From Nostoc sp. CCCryo 231-06 (GTDB lineage Bacteria > Cyanobacteriota > Cyanobacteriia > Cyanobacteriales > Nostocaceae), in NCBI GenBank assembly GCA_023522315.1, contig JAHCSU010000465.1, positions 1 to 53,678 on the forward strand: DNA of 53,678 nucleotides, read 5' to 3'. Under the pieces are notes generated by a model. That model was not told where the DNA came from. It saw nothing but the letters and a program-made list of their open reading frames with translations, and did not search any database. Made by a program: the position numbers and the translations under genes. Every line of letters begins with the position of its first letter. The stretch's first letter is position 1. Positions 35,420 through 45,372 of this stretch are shown in pieces.

Positions 35420-36184
35420 TTACCAATCTATCGGCAAACCCAACTGGTCTAAAGTAGCACCATCTTGCAAAAGTGGCTGAATATTGCTATCTATTTGAAT
35501 GCGACCACCAGATAGTACCAAAGCGCGTTGAGTAACTCTCCCTAGCCAATGTAGGTCATGAGAAGCAATTAATATTACCTGCACGGGTAAGTTTAATAAC
35601 ACCTGCGCTAAATGACGCCGCCATGCTGGATCAAGACCGTTAGTCGGCTCATCCAAAATTAAAATTGTCGGGTCTAGGGCTAAAATTGAGGCTAGGGCGG
35701 CCAGGCGTCTTTGTCCACCAGAGAGTTCGTGGGCGGAACGATTGGCGTAGGATTCAAGTCCAAAATCAGCTAATAACTGCCGGGCGCGATCGCTTGCCTT
35801 TGCTGGTGACATTCCATAGTTGCGTGGCCCAAAGGTGATATCTTCCAAGATAGTCGGCATAAATAGTTGGTCGTTGGCATCTTGGAAGCTAAAGCCGATT
35901 TGACGGCGGACTTGAGCTAGAGTTTTCGGTTCTACCGGGATGCCATTAATCGTAATTTTGCCACTTTGCGGTTGTTTTAAGCCGATTAGGTTCTCCAGCA
36001 AGGTGCTTTTTCCAGAACCAGTTGCTCCCATCAACGCCACGCGATCGCCCGGATTTAAGGTAAAAGAAATTTCTTGTAATACTGGCTCTTGGTGAGAATA
36101 GGCATACGCCAGGTTCTCAACCTCAACTACGGCTGGATGGGGATTATGGGTTGATGGTTGGGGATTAGAAGTTAAAGATTTCAA
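35420..36184 (-). CDS. cbiO: ECF transporter ATP-binding protein CbiO
   Basis: A 254-residue ABC ATPase: Walker A GATGSGKSTLLENLIG (about residues 54-69), Q-loop FSFQDANDQLFMPT, signature LSGGQRRLAALASILALD, Walker B TILILDEPTNGLD and the switch His in LIASHDLHWL. Sequence and context (CbiQ and CbiM upstream on the same strand) identify the energising subunit of a cobalt or nickel ECF importer. It is the last gene, 29 bases after cbiQ. A STRR-like TGGGGATTATGGGTTGATGG run encodes part of its N terminus, so the true start may be an internal Met or Val near VEVENLAYAY. Confidence 0.92.
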   Translation of the reverse strand: MKSLTSNPQPSTHNPHPAVVEVENLAYAYSHQEPVLQEISFTLNPGDRVALMGATGSGKSTLLENLIGLKQPQSGKITINGIPVEPKTLAQVRRQIGFSFQDANDQLFMPTILEDITFGPRNYGMSPAKASDRARQLLADFGLESYANRSAHELSGGQRRLAALASILALDPTILILDEPTNGLDPAWRRHLAQVLLNLPVQVILIASHDLHWLGRVTQRALVLSGGRIQIDSNIQPLLQDGATLDQLGLPIDW

Positions 36185-36213
36185 GATTCACAAACTCAAT
36201 ATTCACAACTGCG

Positions 36214-36867
36214 CTAAATTCTGTAAGAAGTAAGAGTTACACAAGCAGCGATCGCCCAAGCTGCTAGTATGGCAAAACGCTCTTTTGGTCTGAGGGGAGA
36301 ATCTATGGGCAATTGCCCGTTGTAACCACGAGTTACCATTGCTGCATAGACTCGCTCTGCCCTATCTAGACTACGGAGATACAAGGCTCCAATCATGGCA
36401 GCACTGGCGTACCGCAGCCATGCCGCAGTTCCATTCAAACCGCGTAATTGAGCGCTGCGCTGCATCCGCGTCACTTCTGAGAGCAAAATTTCCATATATT
36501 GCCCTGCTAATAACAAGTTTTCTTTTAAAGGTGCTGGTACAGGTAAACCTTTGAGGGCGATGCCAAAACTGTGAGGCGGTAAGGTTAACAAAAAACTATT
36601 CATAGTAACCAAACAAACCAGAGAACGAACTAGCAAAAAACTGGCTCGTTCCCATCCCAAAGGCAATGCCAGCAATGACAAAAAAATCAATTCTGTACCG
36701 AGTAATCCTCCCAAGCGGCGAATTGGTACGTGCAACAGCCAAGCCCACAAAAGTGCGATCGCGCCATATACACCTAAGCAATACCAAGCATAATGCTTTA
36801 ATAAAGCTGCTCCCACCACAATCACTAAAGACAGTTGCAAACGTAACGGCAAGGAAAGTTTAAGCAT
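36214..36867 (-). CDS. cbiQ: ECF transporter T component CbiQ
   Basis: A 217-residue membrane protein with four to five helices and the two T-component signatures: [20 protein letters not shown] in the middle and MQRSAQLRGLNGTAAW with RAERVYAAMVTRGYNG (the A-R-G type coupling helices that contact the ATPase). The length is slightly short for CbiQ but complete. It overlaps the end of cbiM by eight bases and precedes cbiO, so the three are one operon. Confidence 0.9.
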   Translation of the reverse strand: MLKLSLPLRLQLSLVIVVGAALLKHYAWYCLGVYGAIALLWAWLLHVPIRRLGGLLGTELIFLSLLALPLGWERASFLLVRSLVCLVTMNSFLLTLPPHSFGIALKGLPVPAPLKENLLLAGQYMEILLSEVTRMQRSAQLRGLNGTAAWLRYASAAMIGALYLRSLDRAERVYAAMVTRGYNGQLPIDSPLRPKERFAILAAWAIAACVTLTSYRI

Positions 36868-37783
36868 TCTTCGGTTTCACTACCTTGGCAATTCCAAAGG
36901 CAACAGCAAAGCAAACCGTAGCTCCTACAAGCCCAGCGATACTCGTGCCAATTGGCCCTAAACCCTCAATACCATAGTCAGCTAAGGGAGTCGGTACAAT
37001 TACCCGTACTTTACTCGCTAAGTCGATGAAGCCCGTATTTTCGGCGACTTTCTCCAAACCATCAGGCCATGCTGAGGCAAAGAGTGACAGCACTCCCGCA
37101 ATCAAGAAAATGGTAACAATGGGTACAGACCAACCGCGAAACTCCTGCTGCTCCCCTGGTAATAAATCTGGTCGGGCTGTGGCTAAATAAGTCAGCACAC
37201 CCCCAGTAATTATGCCTTCGCCAATGCCAATCAGAATATGCACACCAGCCATAGCTGGTAAAACTATGGCTACGGGTGCAGTTCCTGAAAGGGCTAACTC
37301 AATGGCACAAGCAATAGCAGCTACCGCTACACTTACACCAGCAGCTATGCCAGCAGCCAAAGGTAAGCGCCCTTTAGACCCCCCAAACAGGCGCTGCAAG
37401 GTTTGGGTTAAAACCCAGCCAACCCAAACACCAATTACTGCCATGTTCAAAATATTCGCTCCTAATGCTGTAATACCACCATCAGCAAATAGCACAGCTT
37501 GAATAATTAAAACTGTGGCGATACACAACGTTCCTGCCCAAGGACTGCCCAAAACGATCGCAGCTAAGGTTCCCCCCAACAAGTGACCACTAGTACCCCC
37601 TGCTACCGGAAAATTAATCATCTGGGCGGCAAAGATAAAGGCGGTAGTTAGTCCCAGTATGGGCGCACGGCGGATACCAAAAGCCTCTTGCGATCGCTCG
37701 AAGGCAATAAAGAGTGCTGCTACACTCGCTAAACCAGTAGCCCCTGCCACTGGAACAGAAACAAATCCATCAGGAATATGCAT
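36860..37783 (-). CDS. cbiM: Cobalt/nickel ECF substrate-binding component, CbiM-CbiN-type fusion
   Basis: A 307-residue membrane protein beginning MHIPDGFVSVPVAGATG, the family-defining N terminus whose His2 chelates the metal. CbiM helices (about 1-215) include the conserved AGGTSGHLLGGTLAAIVLG segment. A C-terminal CbiN-like part with the PDGLE motif (about residue 240, AWPDGLEKVAENTGF) and a final helix is fused, as in NikMN/CbiMN proteins. Metal choice between Ni2+ and Co2+ cannot be settled. No cobalamin riboswitch was seen upstream, which mildly favours nickel or a protein regulator. First gene of the cbiMQO operon. Confidence 0.9.
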   Translation of the reverse strand: MHIPDGFVSVPVAGATGLASVAALFIAFERSQEAFGIRRAPILGLTTAFIFAAQMINFPVAGGTSGHLLGGTLAAIVLGSPWAGTLCIATVLIIQAVLFADGGITALGANILNMAVIGVWVGWVLTQTLQRLFGGSKGRLPLAAGIAAGVSVAVAAIACAIELALSGTAPVAIVLPAMAGVHILIGIGEGIITGGVLTYLATARPDLLPGEQQEFRGWSVPIVTIFLIAGVLSLFASAWPDGLEKVAENTGFIDLASKVRVIVPTPLADYGIEGLGPIGTSIAGLVGATVCFAVAFGIAKVVKPKNA

Positions 37784-38669
37784 GATTTACCCTGTACAAT
37801 AGACGTTTATTTACTCAATACAAGCAATAAAACAAAGGTATTAAATTAATAACAAACAAAATTCTCACCTTTTTTGCAATGCCCTCTTGGGGGATTTTAT
37901 GCTGTTACTTCCGAGATATTTACTATCCAATCGCTGCTAAATATTATACTTATTTTATATATTATTAATTTTTGTTAACTTTATTTTTATATATATCGCT
38001 AAATGTTGATAAAATCTTGAAAAAGTGCAAAAAACTTGACTTTAATAAGGAAAGATGCATTTAATTTGCATATTTCTCAATTGCCAAAAGGCTGGCTAGG
38101 ATTGCCTTTCTTCTCTACGAGACGCTACGCGAACATTTTGAATTGCTCTGCTGCTCTTGCGGTTGAGATATAGTTATCACAGCAGTTTTGATTTATTTAA
38201 ACTATATCTGTCGTACGGGTACAGCATTGCAGTGCCTAAAAGGGCGAGTTTATTTACTAAATAGCCTTGATATTTATCTGGATTCGAGAAAAATTCCGAA
38301 GTCAGAGTTCAGGATTCAGATTGGTACATTAGACCTATTAATACTCAAAAAAAGTCTTCACATAGTCTGGATAAACTGTATATTTGCTGACTTAGCTAAC
38401 TTAATGGTACAGTATTGACTGTTTGTATAAAAAAAATATGTAGGCGCTCAAAAATTACCATAAACTTAGGTATTTAAATGTAAAGTTTAGATGAAGTTTA
38501 AGAAAATATTTTGAATTGAGGCGCCAAAATTACTAAACTTTTCAGAGCAGCTAACTGTAATACAAGTATTCATCAAATTTTGACTAACCAGGTTCAGTCA
38601 ATCAAGCCAGCAGATGTTCGGCTTTGTTTCTCTCGGTTTTTACACATCCTCGTTCTGTAATGTGAAATT
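37784..38669. other. Long AT-rich divergent spacer between cbiM and the GT2-GtrA gene
   Basis: Nearly 900 bases without a convincing gene. It contains the short palindrome-like GGTACAGCATTGCAGTGCC (38218-38236), a fragment of the TACGCGAAC repeat family near 38118-38132, and very AT-rich stretches on both sides. The 76-codon frame at 38188-38418 has no ribosome-binding site and a random composition. Promoters for both flanking transcripts are expected here, but none could be defined. Confidence 0.5.
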
Positions 38670-39914
38670 ATGAAGACAAACTCATCCAACTCACTGTTAA
38701 CAGTACCAACTGGCCCACTAAAGATTTCTGAGTTGCCGCCTAACGATGTGGGTACAAGTGGTGAATCTATCCATCTTTCCCTAGTAATTCCTACTTATAA
38801 AGAACGTGACAACATCAAGAATGTGGTCAGCATATTGAGTCAGTTACTGGATGAATCTATTCCAGGAAAGTATGAATTGATTGTGGTAGACGATGATAGC
38901 CCAGACCGAACTTGGGAAATAGCACAATCCTTGACGACAGAATACCCCCAGTTGCGGGTGATGCGACGCCAACAGGAACGGGGGCTATCCTCAGCGGTGA
39001 TTCGTGGGTGGCAAGTAGCTACCGGGAGTGTGTTGGGGGTGATTGATGGAGATTTGCAGCATCCACCAGAGGTGCTGACGCAACTGTTGCGTAGTGTTGA
39101 TCAGGGAGCAGATTTGGCAGTAGCCAGTCGTCATGTGGACGGAGGCGGCGTCAGTAGCTGGAGTGTTGTTAGGCGTGTCTTGTCTCGTGGCGCTCAGTTG
39201 TTGGGCTTAGTGATCCTACCGGGGGTACTGGGCAGAGTTTCCGACCCCATGAGTGGTTATTTTATGGTGCGCCGGAGTGCGATCGCAAATGCAACACTCA
39301 ATCCAGTTGGATACAAAATTCTCCTAGAAGTAATTGGGCGGGGAAAAGTAGGCGAAGTTGCCGAAGTTGGGTATGTGTTCTGCGAACGCAAAGAGGGTGA
39401 GAGTAAGGTGACATGGAAGCAGTATATAGATTACATGCACCACTTGGTACGGTTGCGGCTCTCCACCGGACGGGTAGGACGATTGAGTAGAAAAGTCAAT
39501 TTCCCAGTTGGTCGATTCGTCCGCTTTGGGTTGGTTGGCTTTAGTGGGGTATTTGTAGATATGGCAGTGCTTTACTTACTTAGTGATCCGACTACCTTGG
39601 CTTGGCCACTGACGCGCAGCAAAATTATTGCTGGTGAGATTGCAATTTTAAATAATTTCTTCTGGAATGACGCTTGGACATTTGCTGATGTCAGCGCCAG
39701 ACAGCAAGGATCGCAACAACGGCTGAAGCGGTTTGTGAAATTCAACGCGATTTGTCTTGCTGGACTGGTGTTGAATGTAATGATATTAAATCTGGTATTC
39801 AATTTTCTTATTCCTAACCGCTATATTGCCAACTTTATTGCGATCGCAGTTGCTACCATCTGGAATTTCTGGATTAATTTGAAACTTAGCTGGCGTGTCA
39901 CTGATGTGAAATAA
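38670..39914 (+). CDS. Polyprenol-phosphate-mannose-synthase-like GT2 fused to GtrA membrane domain
   Basis: A 414-residue protein. The first part (about 33-265) is a GT2 glycosyltransferase: LSLVIPTYKERDNIKNVVSI, VVDDDSPDRTWEIA (nucleotide-sugar aspartates), GVIDGDLQHPPEVL (DxD-type site) and FCERKEGESKVTW, a pattern typical of dolichol-phosphate mannose synthases. The C-terminal part (about 285-410) is a four-helix GtrA domain (FVRFGLVGFSGVFVDMAVLY; NNFFWNDAWTFAD), which flips or retains the lipid-linked sugar. It would make a polyprenyl-phospho-hexose donor at the membrane for the GT39 enzyme downstream. Confidence 0.9.
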   Translation: MKTNSSNSLLTVPTGPLKISELPPNDVGTSGESIHLSLVIPTYKERDNIKNVVSILSQLLDESIPGKYELIVVDDDSPDRTWEIAQSLTTEYPQLRVMRRQQERGLSSAVIRGWQVATGSVLGVIDGDLQHPPEVLTQLLRSVDQGADLAVASRHVDGGGVSSWSVVRRVLSRGAQLLGLVILPGVLGRVSDPMSGYFMVRRSAIANATLNPVGYKILLEVIGRGKVGEVAEVGYVFCERKEGESKVTWKQYIDYMHHLVRLRLSTGRVGRLSRKVNFPVGRFVRFGLVGFSGVFVDMAVLYLLSDPTTLAWPLTRSKIIAGEIAILNNFFWNDAWTFADVSARQQGSQQRLKRFVKFNAICLAGLVLNVMILNLVFNFLIPNRYIANFIAIAVATIWNFWINLKLSWRVTDVK

Positions 39915-40016
39915 TCACAACGAGGGATTTGAGATTTTGATTTTTGTTCTTAGACTTTAGAACGAACTGAAATCTAAAACGTCAAATCTACAAATCCATT
40001 CCTGTGAGGCCCGGCA

Positions 40017-41885
40017 ATGAGAGTTTTTTTCCAAGGTGCATTTTATTTTTACAAAAAAATTATCTCGTTGCTACCTATCTATGCTGCCCGTTCCGTGCCT
40101 ATAGTAGATGCAAATTCTAGCTCACAACGCAAGTATTGGCATAATTGGCAGTTTCGCCTCCCTTCTTCCTGGCTTCACCCTTTGCTGAACTTAATATGGT
40201 TGATCATCGGCATCAGTTTGCGCCTAACCAACTTGACTGCAAAGCCTCCTTGGACTGATGAGTTTGCCACCTTGGTGTTTAGTTTGGGGAATACTTTTTT
40301 ATCAGTACCCCTAGATCAAGCGATCGCACCTGATATCCTATTGCAACCACTGCAACCAAACCCAGCAGCTAGTATTGGTGATGTGGTTCATAACTTAGCT
40401 ACACAAGATAACCATCCACCACTGTATTTTGTGCTGTCTTACCTGTGGATGAAATTATTTCCCAGCGAAGGAGGATTAGTATCGCTGTTTGCGGCGCGCT
40501 CGCTACCAGCTATAATCGGTGCTGCCTCAATCCCGTGTTTTTATGTGTTAGGCAAAGTAGCATTTCGCTCGAAATTAGTGGGGCACTTGACTGCTGCCAT
40601 GATGGCAGTATCACCTTACGGCGTATTTTTAGCACAAGAAGCGCGTCATTATACTTTGGCTATCTTATGGGTAACTGGTTCCCTCACCTGCTTAGTAATT
40701 GCCACACGTCATATTCAAAACCGCACACCTTTACCTATATGGGTAGCACTTTTCTGGGTAGGAATTAATGCTTTAGGTATTGCTACTCATTACTTCTTCA
40801 GCCTCACCCTCTGCACAGAAGCTATAGTTTTGATTTTTCTTGGTTGGCTTCAATTGCAAACTAGCAGCAAATTTTCTCTCCTCTTCTCTCCTCCCTGGCG
40901 GCGCATCTATGCCGTTGCTATAGGTACTTGTGTGGCGGGTTTAATTTGGATACCAACCTTGCTAGAGAATAAAAATCGTGGTATTTTGACCGACTGGATT
41001 CGAGGTTCGCGCGTTGGGCTAGATTGGTTAAGCCCAATTTTTCAAGCTTTAGGAACATTGATTGCAATGATTTCCCTCCTGCCAGTTGAATCTTCACAGC
41101 TATTGGTTGTGATTCCTTCTGGAGTGGTGATGCTGACTTTCTTTATTTGGGCTGTACCTATTTTGCTGCGTGGGATCAAGATTCAACTACAGCACCCAGA
41201 AAACCGGATTATGATTCAGGTGTTTGCTGGAGTAGTGATCAGTGCGATCGCTTTATTCTTGATCTTTACGTACTTTTTGGGTATTGATCTGACTAGGGGT
41301 GCTAGATATAACTTTGTTTACTTTCCCGCGATCGTTGTTTTACTAGGCGCAAGTCTCGCCGTTTGTTGGAATCCCGCCAAGGAATTGATGGAAAGAGAAC
41401 AAGGGAAAGATGGGAGAAAAAGCATAGGTAAATGGGGAATAAACGGTAAAAAAGCCGTGATGGTAATTTGGCTAATGGGATTTGTCAGTGCAGTTACAGT
41501 AATCTGCAATCTCGGCTATCAAAAATATTATCGCCCTGACCTATTTGTGCAACTAATTCAACAAACATCCCCAGTGCCAGTACTAATTGCCGCTACCCAC
41601 AAAACTTATGTACACACCGGGGAAATGATGGGAGTAGCAAGGGAGATTAAACTTGCCAATTCACTCCAAAAACCTCTGTTTCTCCTTGCCCATCAAGACC
41701 AAGACCCGAATACTTCTACCATTGCTCTAGAAAATACTTTAAATCAATTACCACGGCCTTTTGACTTGTGGCTGGTAAACTTTTACGCACCCGTAGCAGA
41801 AGCTGTCAAAACCTGCGTTAAACCTGATACTCAATCAATGCCTAGCATAGATGGCTACGAATATAAACTTTATCATTGTCAATAA
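40017..41885 (+). CDS. GT39/PMT_2-type membrane glycosyltransferase
   Basis: A 622-residue protein with ten or more hydrophobic helices. The first loop holds TAKPPWTDEFATLVFSLGN, the acidic site of ArnT/PMT-type enzymes that use polyprenyl-phospho-sugar donors, followed by NHPPLYFVLSYLWM and AVSPYGVFLAQEARHYTLAI, also family hallmarks. The C-terminal periplasmic part is modest. It follows the GT2-GtrA gene by about 100 bases on the same strand, so donor synthesis and transfer are probably linked. The acceptor (protein, lipid or polysaccharide) is unknown. Confidence 0.85.
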   Translation: MRVFFQGAFYFYKKIISLLPIYAARSVPIVDANSSSQRKYWHNWQFRLPSSWLHPLLNLIWLIIGISLRLTNLTAKPPWTDEFATLVFSLGNTFLSVPLDQAIAPDILLQPLQPNPAASIGDVVHNLATQDNHPPLYFVLSYLWMKLFPSEGGLVSLFAARSLPAIIGAASIPCFYVLGKVAFRSKLVGHLTAAMMAVSPYGVFLAQEARHYTLAILWVTGSLTCLVIATRHIQNRTPLPIWVALFWVGINALGIATHYFFSLTLCTEAIVLIFLGWLQLQTSSKFSLLFSPPWRRIYAVAIGTCVAGLIWIPTLLENKNRGILTDWIRGSRVGLDWLSPIFQALGTLIAMISLLPVESSQLLVVIPSGVVMLTFFIWAVPILLRGIKIQLQHPENRIMIQVFAGVVISAIALFLIFTYFLGIDLTRGARYNFVYFPAIVVLLGASLAVCWNPAKELMEREQGKDGRKSIGKWGINGKKAVMVIWLMGFVSAVTVICNLGYQKYYRPDLFVQLIQQTSPVPVLIAATHKTYVHTGEMMGVAREIKLANSLQKPLFLLAHQDQDPNTSTIALENTLNQLPRPFDLWLVNFYAPVAEAVKTCVKPDTQSMPSIDGYEYKLYHCQ

Positions 41886-42140
41886 GGTGGGGAGTGGGGT
41901 AGGGGGAGAAATCAATTCAAAATTCAAAATGACGGACGCTCGCGGACTTTGTAGAGACGAAGATATTACAAAAGCCTTGTACAAAACTTTTGACTTTTGA
42001 CTTTTGACTTCCGCCTTGCGGTAATGCATCTTGTGGAAGTTCCTCAAATATCGATATCCATAGGAGACTAGAGAAAGAAGAAGAAAATATATCTGACACG
42101 TTTTTAAGCAGCGAAGGCTGTAACTATTTAAGGAGGATTT
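41886..42140. repeat. Spacer with TTTTGAC heptamer repeats before the guanylyltransferase gene
   Basis: Three to four tandem copies of the 7-mer TTTTGAC (about 41986-42010) and an AATTCAAAATTCAAAATGAC stretch (about 41914-41933) lie here. AAGGAGGATTT immediately before 42141 is a strong ribosome-binding site for the next gene. Confidence 0.65.
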
Positions 42141-44669
42141 ATGCGTGCAGTACTGATGGCGGGGGGTTCGGGAACGCGGCTTCGCCCGTTAACTTGCGAT
42201 CTGCCTAAACCAATGGTGCCGATCCTTAATCGACCAATAGCCGAACATATTATCAATCTCCTCAAACGACATCAAATTACAGAAGTTATTGCAACATTGC
42301 ATTATTTACCTGATGTCTTGCGAGACTATTTTCAAGATGGCAGTGATTTTGGCGTCCAGATGACTTATGCCGTCGAAGAAGATCAGCCTCTGGGTACAGC
42401 AGGCTGTGTGAAAAACATTGCTGAACTTCTTGATGAAACTTTTTTAGTCATTAGCGGCGATAGCATAACAGATTTTGACCTCACGGCAGCGATCGCATTT
42501 CACAAACAAAATAAGTCAAAAGCTACTTTGATTTTAACCAGGGTTCCCAACCCGATTGAATTTGGGGTGGTGATTACCGATGAGGAAAGACGAATTCGCC
42601 GATTTTTAGAAAAACCCTCTAGTAGTGAAATTTTTTCCGATACCGTCAACACTGGTACTTACATTCTCGAACCAGAAGTTTTAGAATATCTGCCAGCAAA
42701 TATTGAATGTGATTTTTCCAAAGACTTATTCCCCTTACTACTAGCAAAAGATGAGCCAATGTATGGCTACATTGCTCAAGGTTATTGGTGCGATGTTGGT
42801 CACTTAGATGCTTATCGGGAAGCTCAATATGACGCTTTACATGGGAAAGTGCAATTAGATTACGCCTACAAACAAGTTTCTCATCAGTTATGGGTGGGTC
42901 AAAATACTTACATCGATCAGACAGCAGTGATTCAAACCCCAGCAGTAATTGGTGATAATTGCCGCATTGGGGCAAGAGTACAAATTGAGGCAGGAACCGT
43001 AATTGGAGATAATGTTACTATTGGCGCTGATGCGAATCTTAAACGTCCCATAGTGTGGAATGGGGCATTCATTGGCGATGAAGCACATCTTTCTGCCTGT
43101 GTAATTTCCCGTGGCGCTCGTGTAGACCGCCGCGCCCATGTATTAGAAGCTGCTGTTGTGGGTTCGCTTTCCACGGTGGGAGAAGAAGCCCAAATTAGCC
43201 CCGGCGTGCGCGTTTGGCCTAGTAAAAAGATTGAGTCAGGGGCAGTTTTAAACATTAATTTGATTTGGGGGAACACCGCCCAACGGAATTTATTCGGTCA
43301 ACGTGGTGTGCAAGGATTAGCTAATATCGACATCACCCCAGAATTCGCCGTGAAATTGGGATCTGCTTACGGTTCTACCTTAAAACCAGGTTCTAAGGTA
43401 ACGGTTTCCCGTGACCAGCGTAACATCTCTCGGATGGTGACGCGATCGCTTATTGCTGGTTTGATGTCAGTAGGTATTGATATTCAAAACCTCGATGCTA
43501 CAGCTATCCCCATTGCCCGCACGGTTATACCCACAATGTCGGTAGCTGGTGGTATCCATGTGCGGGTACACCCCGATCGCCCTGACTACATTTTGATTGA
43601 ATTTATGGATGCCAAGGGCATTAATATCTCCAAAGCTCTGGAAAAGAAAATTGAAGGGGCTTACTTTAAGGAGGACATGCGGCGGGCGCTAATTCATGAA
43701 ATCGGCGATGTATCTTACCCCAGCCAAGTGAATGACCGCTACTGCACTGCTTTTGAGAAACTTTTGCATGTTCATACACTCCGCAACAGTCGGGCAAAAG
43801 TAGTGATTGACTATGTTTATGCCGTATCGGGGGCAGTTTTACCCCAAATGTTGGATAAATTTGGCGCTGATGCAGTAGTACTGAATGCCAGTGTCAATAA
43901 AACGGCTATGTCAGTAACTGATCGCGAAGGACTGCTGACTCAGTTAGGTCATGTAGTGGAGGCATTGAAAGCTAACTTTGGTGTGCAAGTATCCGCTAAT
44001 GGAGAACAGCTAATTTTGGTTGATGAATCAGGCTACCCAATTCGTGGGGAAACTTTAACAGCACTGATGGTAGATATGATATTAACCGCTAACCCCAGAG
44101 GAACAGTAGTAGTTCCAGTTCATGCTTCCAGTGCTATTGAACAAGTCGCCCGCCGCCATGATGGCAGAGTGATTCGCACTAAAGCCAACCCTACAGCTTT
44201 AATGGAAGCTTGTCAAAAAAATCCAAATGTGGTGTTGGGAGGTAGTGGAGAGACTGGTTTTATTTTCCCGCAACTGCATCCGGGATTTGATGCCATGTTC
44301 TGCATTGCGAAGATAATTGAGATGTTGACTATACAGGAGCGATCGCTTGCTGCTGCGCGAGCGGAATTGCCCCGTGTAATTCATAAAACTTATACAGTCC
44401 GTTGCCCGTGGACTGCCAAAGGTGCTTTGATGCGTTACTTGGTGGAAACTCATCCAGCCCAAAACCTAGAACTTATCGATGGAGTGAAAATTTGTCAACC
44501 CTATGATGACAGTTGGCTGTTAGTTTTACCAGATGCCAGCGAACCACTGGTGCATTTGTATGCAAATAGCAACGATCGCGAATGGGTAGATGAGACTGTG
44601 AGAAATTACCGCACCCGTGTCCAGACTTTTGTAGAAAGACAAGAAGAATATCTACCTGCTGAAGCGTAA
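42141..44669 (+). CDS. Mannose-1-phosphate guanylyltransferase-like protein with degenerate phosphohexomutase domain
   Basis: An 842-residue three-part protein. Residues 1-235 are a nucleotidyltransferase with [20 protein letters not shown], intact and similar to GDP-mannose pyrophosphorylases. Residues about 250-370 are a left-handed beta-helix of hexapeptide repeats. Residues about 375-835 have the phosphohexomutase fold, but every catalytic loop is altered: [10 protein letters not shown] (469-478) replaces the phosphoserine TASHNP, VDESG (627-631) replaces DGDxD, GGSGETG (700-706) replaces GEESGG, and LPDASEP (796-802) replaces RPSGTEP. The mutase part is therefore probably regulatory. A strong AAGGAGG precedes the ATG. 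It fits the glycan genes upstream. Confidence 0.88.
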   Translation: MRAVLMAGGSGTRLRPLTCDLPKPMVPILNRPIAEHIINLLKRHQITEVIATLHYLPDVLRDYFQDGSDFGVQMTYAVEEDQPLGTAGCVKNIAELLDETFLVISGDSITDFDLTAAIAFHKQNKSKATLILTRVPNPIEFGVVITDEERRIRRFLEKPSSSEIFSDTVNTGTYILEPEVLEYLPANIECDFSKDLFPLLLAKDEPMYGYIAQGYWCDVGHLDAYREAQYDALHGKVQLDYAYKQVSHQLWVGQNTYIDQTAVIQTPAVIGDNCRIGARVQIEAGTVIGDNVTIGADANLKRPIVWNGAFIGDEAHLSACVISRGARVDRRAHVLEAAVVGSLSTVGEEAQISPGVRVWPSKKIESGAVLNINLIWGNTAQRNLFGQRGVQGLANIDITPEFAVKLGSAYGSTLKPGSKVTVSRDQRNISRMVTRSLIAGLMSVGIDIQNLDATAIPIARTVIPTMSVAGGIHVRVHPDRPDYILIEFMDAKGINISKALEKKIEGAYFKEDMRRALIHEIGDVSYPSQVNDRYCTAFEKLLHVHTLRNSRAKVVIDYVYAVSGAVLPQMLDKFGADAVVLNASVNKTAMSVTDREGLLTQLGHVVEALKANFGVQVSANGEQLILVDESGYPIRGETLTALMVDMILTANPRGTVVVPVHASSAIEQVARRHDGRVIRTKANPTALMEACQKNPNVVLGGSGETGFIFPQLHPGFDAMFCIAKIIEMLTIQERSLAAARAELPRVIHKTYTVRCPWTAKGALMRYLVETHPAQNLELIDGVKICQPYDDSWLLVLPDASEPLVHLYANSNDREWVDETVRNYRTRVQTFVERQEEYLPAEA

Positions 44670-44744
44670 TTTGTAATTCGTAATTCGTAATGAAATTACG
44701 AACTACGAATTAGTAATTACGAATTATCTTAACCGGGTTCAAAA
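44670..44744. repeat. Inverted GTAATTC heptamer repeats between convergent genes
   Basis: TGTAATTCGTAATTCGTAAT (about 44672-44691) is answered by ATTAGTAATTACGAATTA (about 44708-44725). The arms form a hairpin between two convergent genes, a plausible bidirectional terminator. Confidence 0.65.
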
Positions 44745-45056
44745 TTATTCTTGAACATTCCGACATTCTGGTAAATTTTTCTTAGTGTATTTGCAATCAA
44801 AATAAATTAAAGCTTCCCCAGTAGAGGTGAATGCTCTAATTGTGTAGTATGGTTCACTGTTTGGACTTGCTTCAGATGACCAAACTTTCAAATAGTAATA
44901 ACTATTATCATCGGTAGACCATAATTCATAACGGGAATTACCTCCTATTCCCTGACTATTTAAGTAGTCAGCTAGTACTTTATTTGATGCAGACAACAAG
45001 CTCAATACAGTTAAAACCGGAATTACAGCTACTTTTAGTATTTGGATTAATTTCAT
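44745..45056 (-). CDS. Small secreted protein, uncharacterised
   Basis: A 103-residue protein with a signal peptide (MKLIQILKVAVIPVLTVLSL, cleavage near residues 27-30). The mature part is Tyr/Ser-rich with strands (GNSRYELWSTDDNSYYYLKV; YYTIRAFTSTGEALIYFDC) and two Cys near the C terminus (C91 and C99) that may form a disulfide. I recognise no family. It may be periplasmic. Confidence 0.6.
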   Translation of the reverse strand: MKLIQILKVAVIPVLTVLSLLSASNKVLADYLNSQGIGGNSRYELWSTDDNSYYYLKVWSSEASPNSEPYYTIRAFTSTGEALIYFDCKYTKKNLPECRNVQE

Positions 45057-45372
45057 AAATGCACAAAAAATTTACTTTCTCTAGCTTCTTTTATAGATGT
45101 ATATTTTGAAACTAGTAATAATTCTGAATATTGTGTGAGTATATCCTAAGCCACTTACAGTAAGTAGGGGTGAAATGAACGCCCATCTGCCTTTTAGGTT
45201 TGTTTCCTGAAGGACTTTATAAAAATTTACTTAAATTAAATGATAAAAAGTTTCAATAAGTCTGGTAGGATATCTTTAGGCTTATTGAGATAGATATTCA
45301 TTAAGGTAAAAATATCTTCAACAAAGCAAATAGGTATCCTAGCGATCGCAAAACTATATATCAGGTGAAAAT
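45057..45372. other. Flavodoxin upstream region
   Basis: About 315 bases between the secreted protein and flavodoxin genes, divergent. It holds the candidate Fur box and promoter listed separately, an AT-rich stretch near 45220-45260, and one HIP1-like site (GCGATCGC at 45342-45349). No gene recognised. Confidence 0.5.
45285..45312 (+). promoter_or_regulatory. Candidate Fur box overlapping a promoter for flavodoxin
   Basis: GAGATAGATATTCATTAAG (45287-45305) matches the 19-bp Fur consensus GATAATGATAATCATTATC at 13 positions by my count. A possible -35 TTGAGA (45285-45290) and -10 TAAAAA (45307-45312), 16 bases apart, overlap it. Flavodoxin is typically induced by iron starvation in cyanobacteria, so Fur control is expected. 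The match is moderate. Confidence 0.45.

Noticed and set aside
37784..38200. Cobalamin riboswitch upstream of cbiM
   Set aside because: I looked on the minus strand for a B12-box-like core and found only AT-rich sequence with a short CCC/GGG hairpin. Not supported.
38188..38418. 76-codon frame upstream of the GT2-GtrA gene
   Set aside because: No ribosome-binding site, AT-rich random composition, overlaps a repeat. Treated as spacer.
42646..43276. Antisense frames of 83-114 codons within the guanylyltransferase gene
   Set aside because: Shadows of a strongly conserved gene on the other strand.
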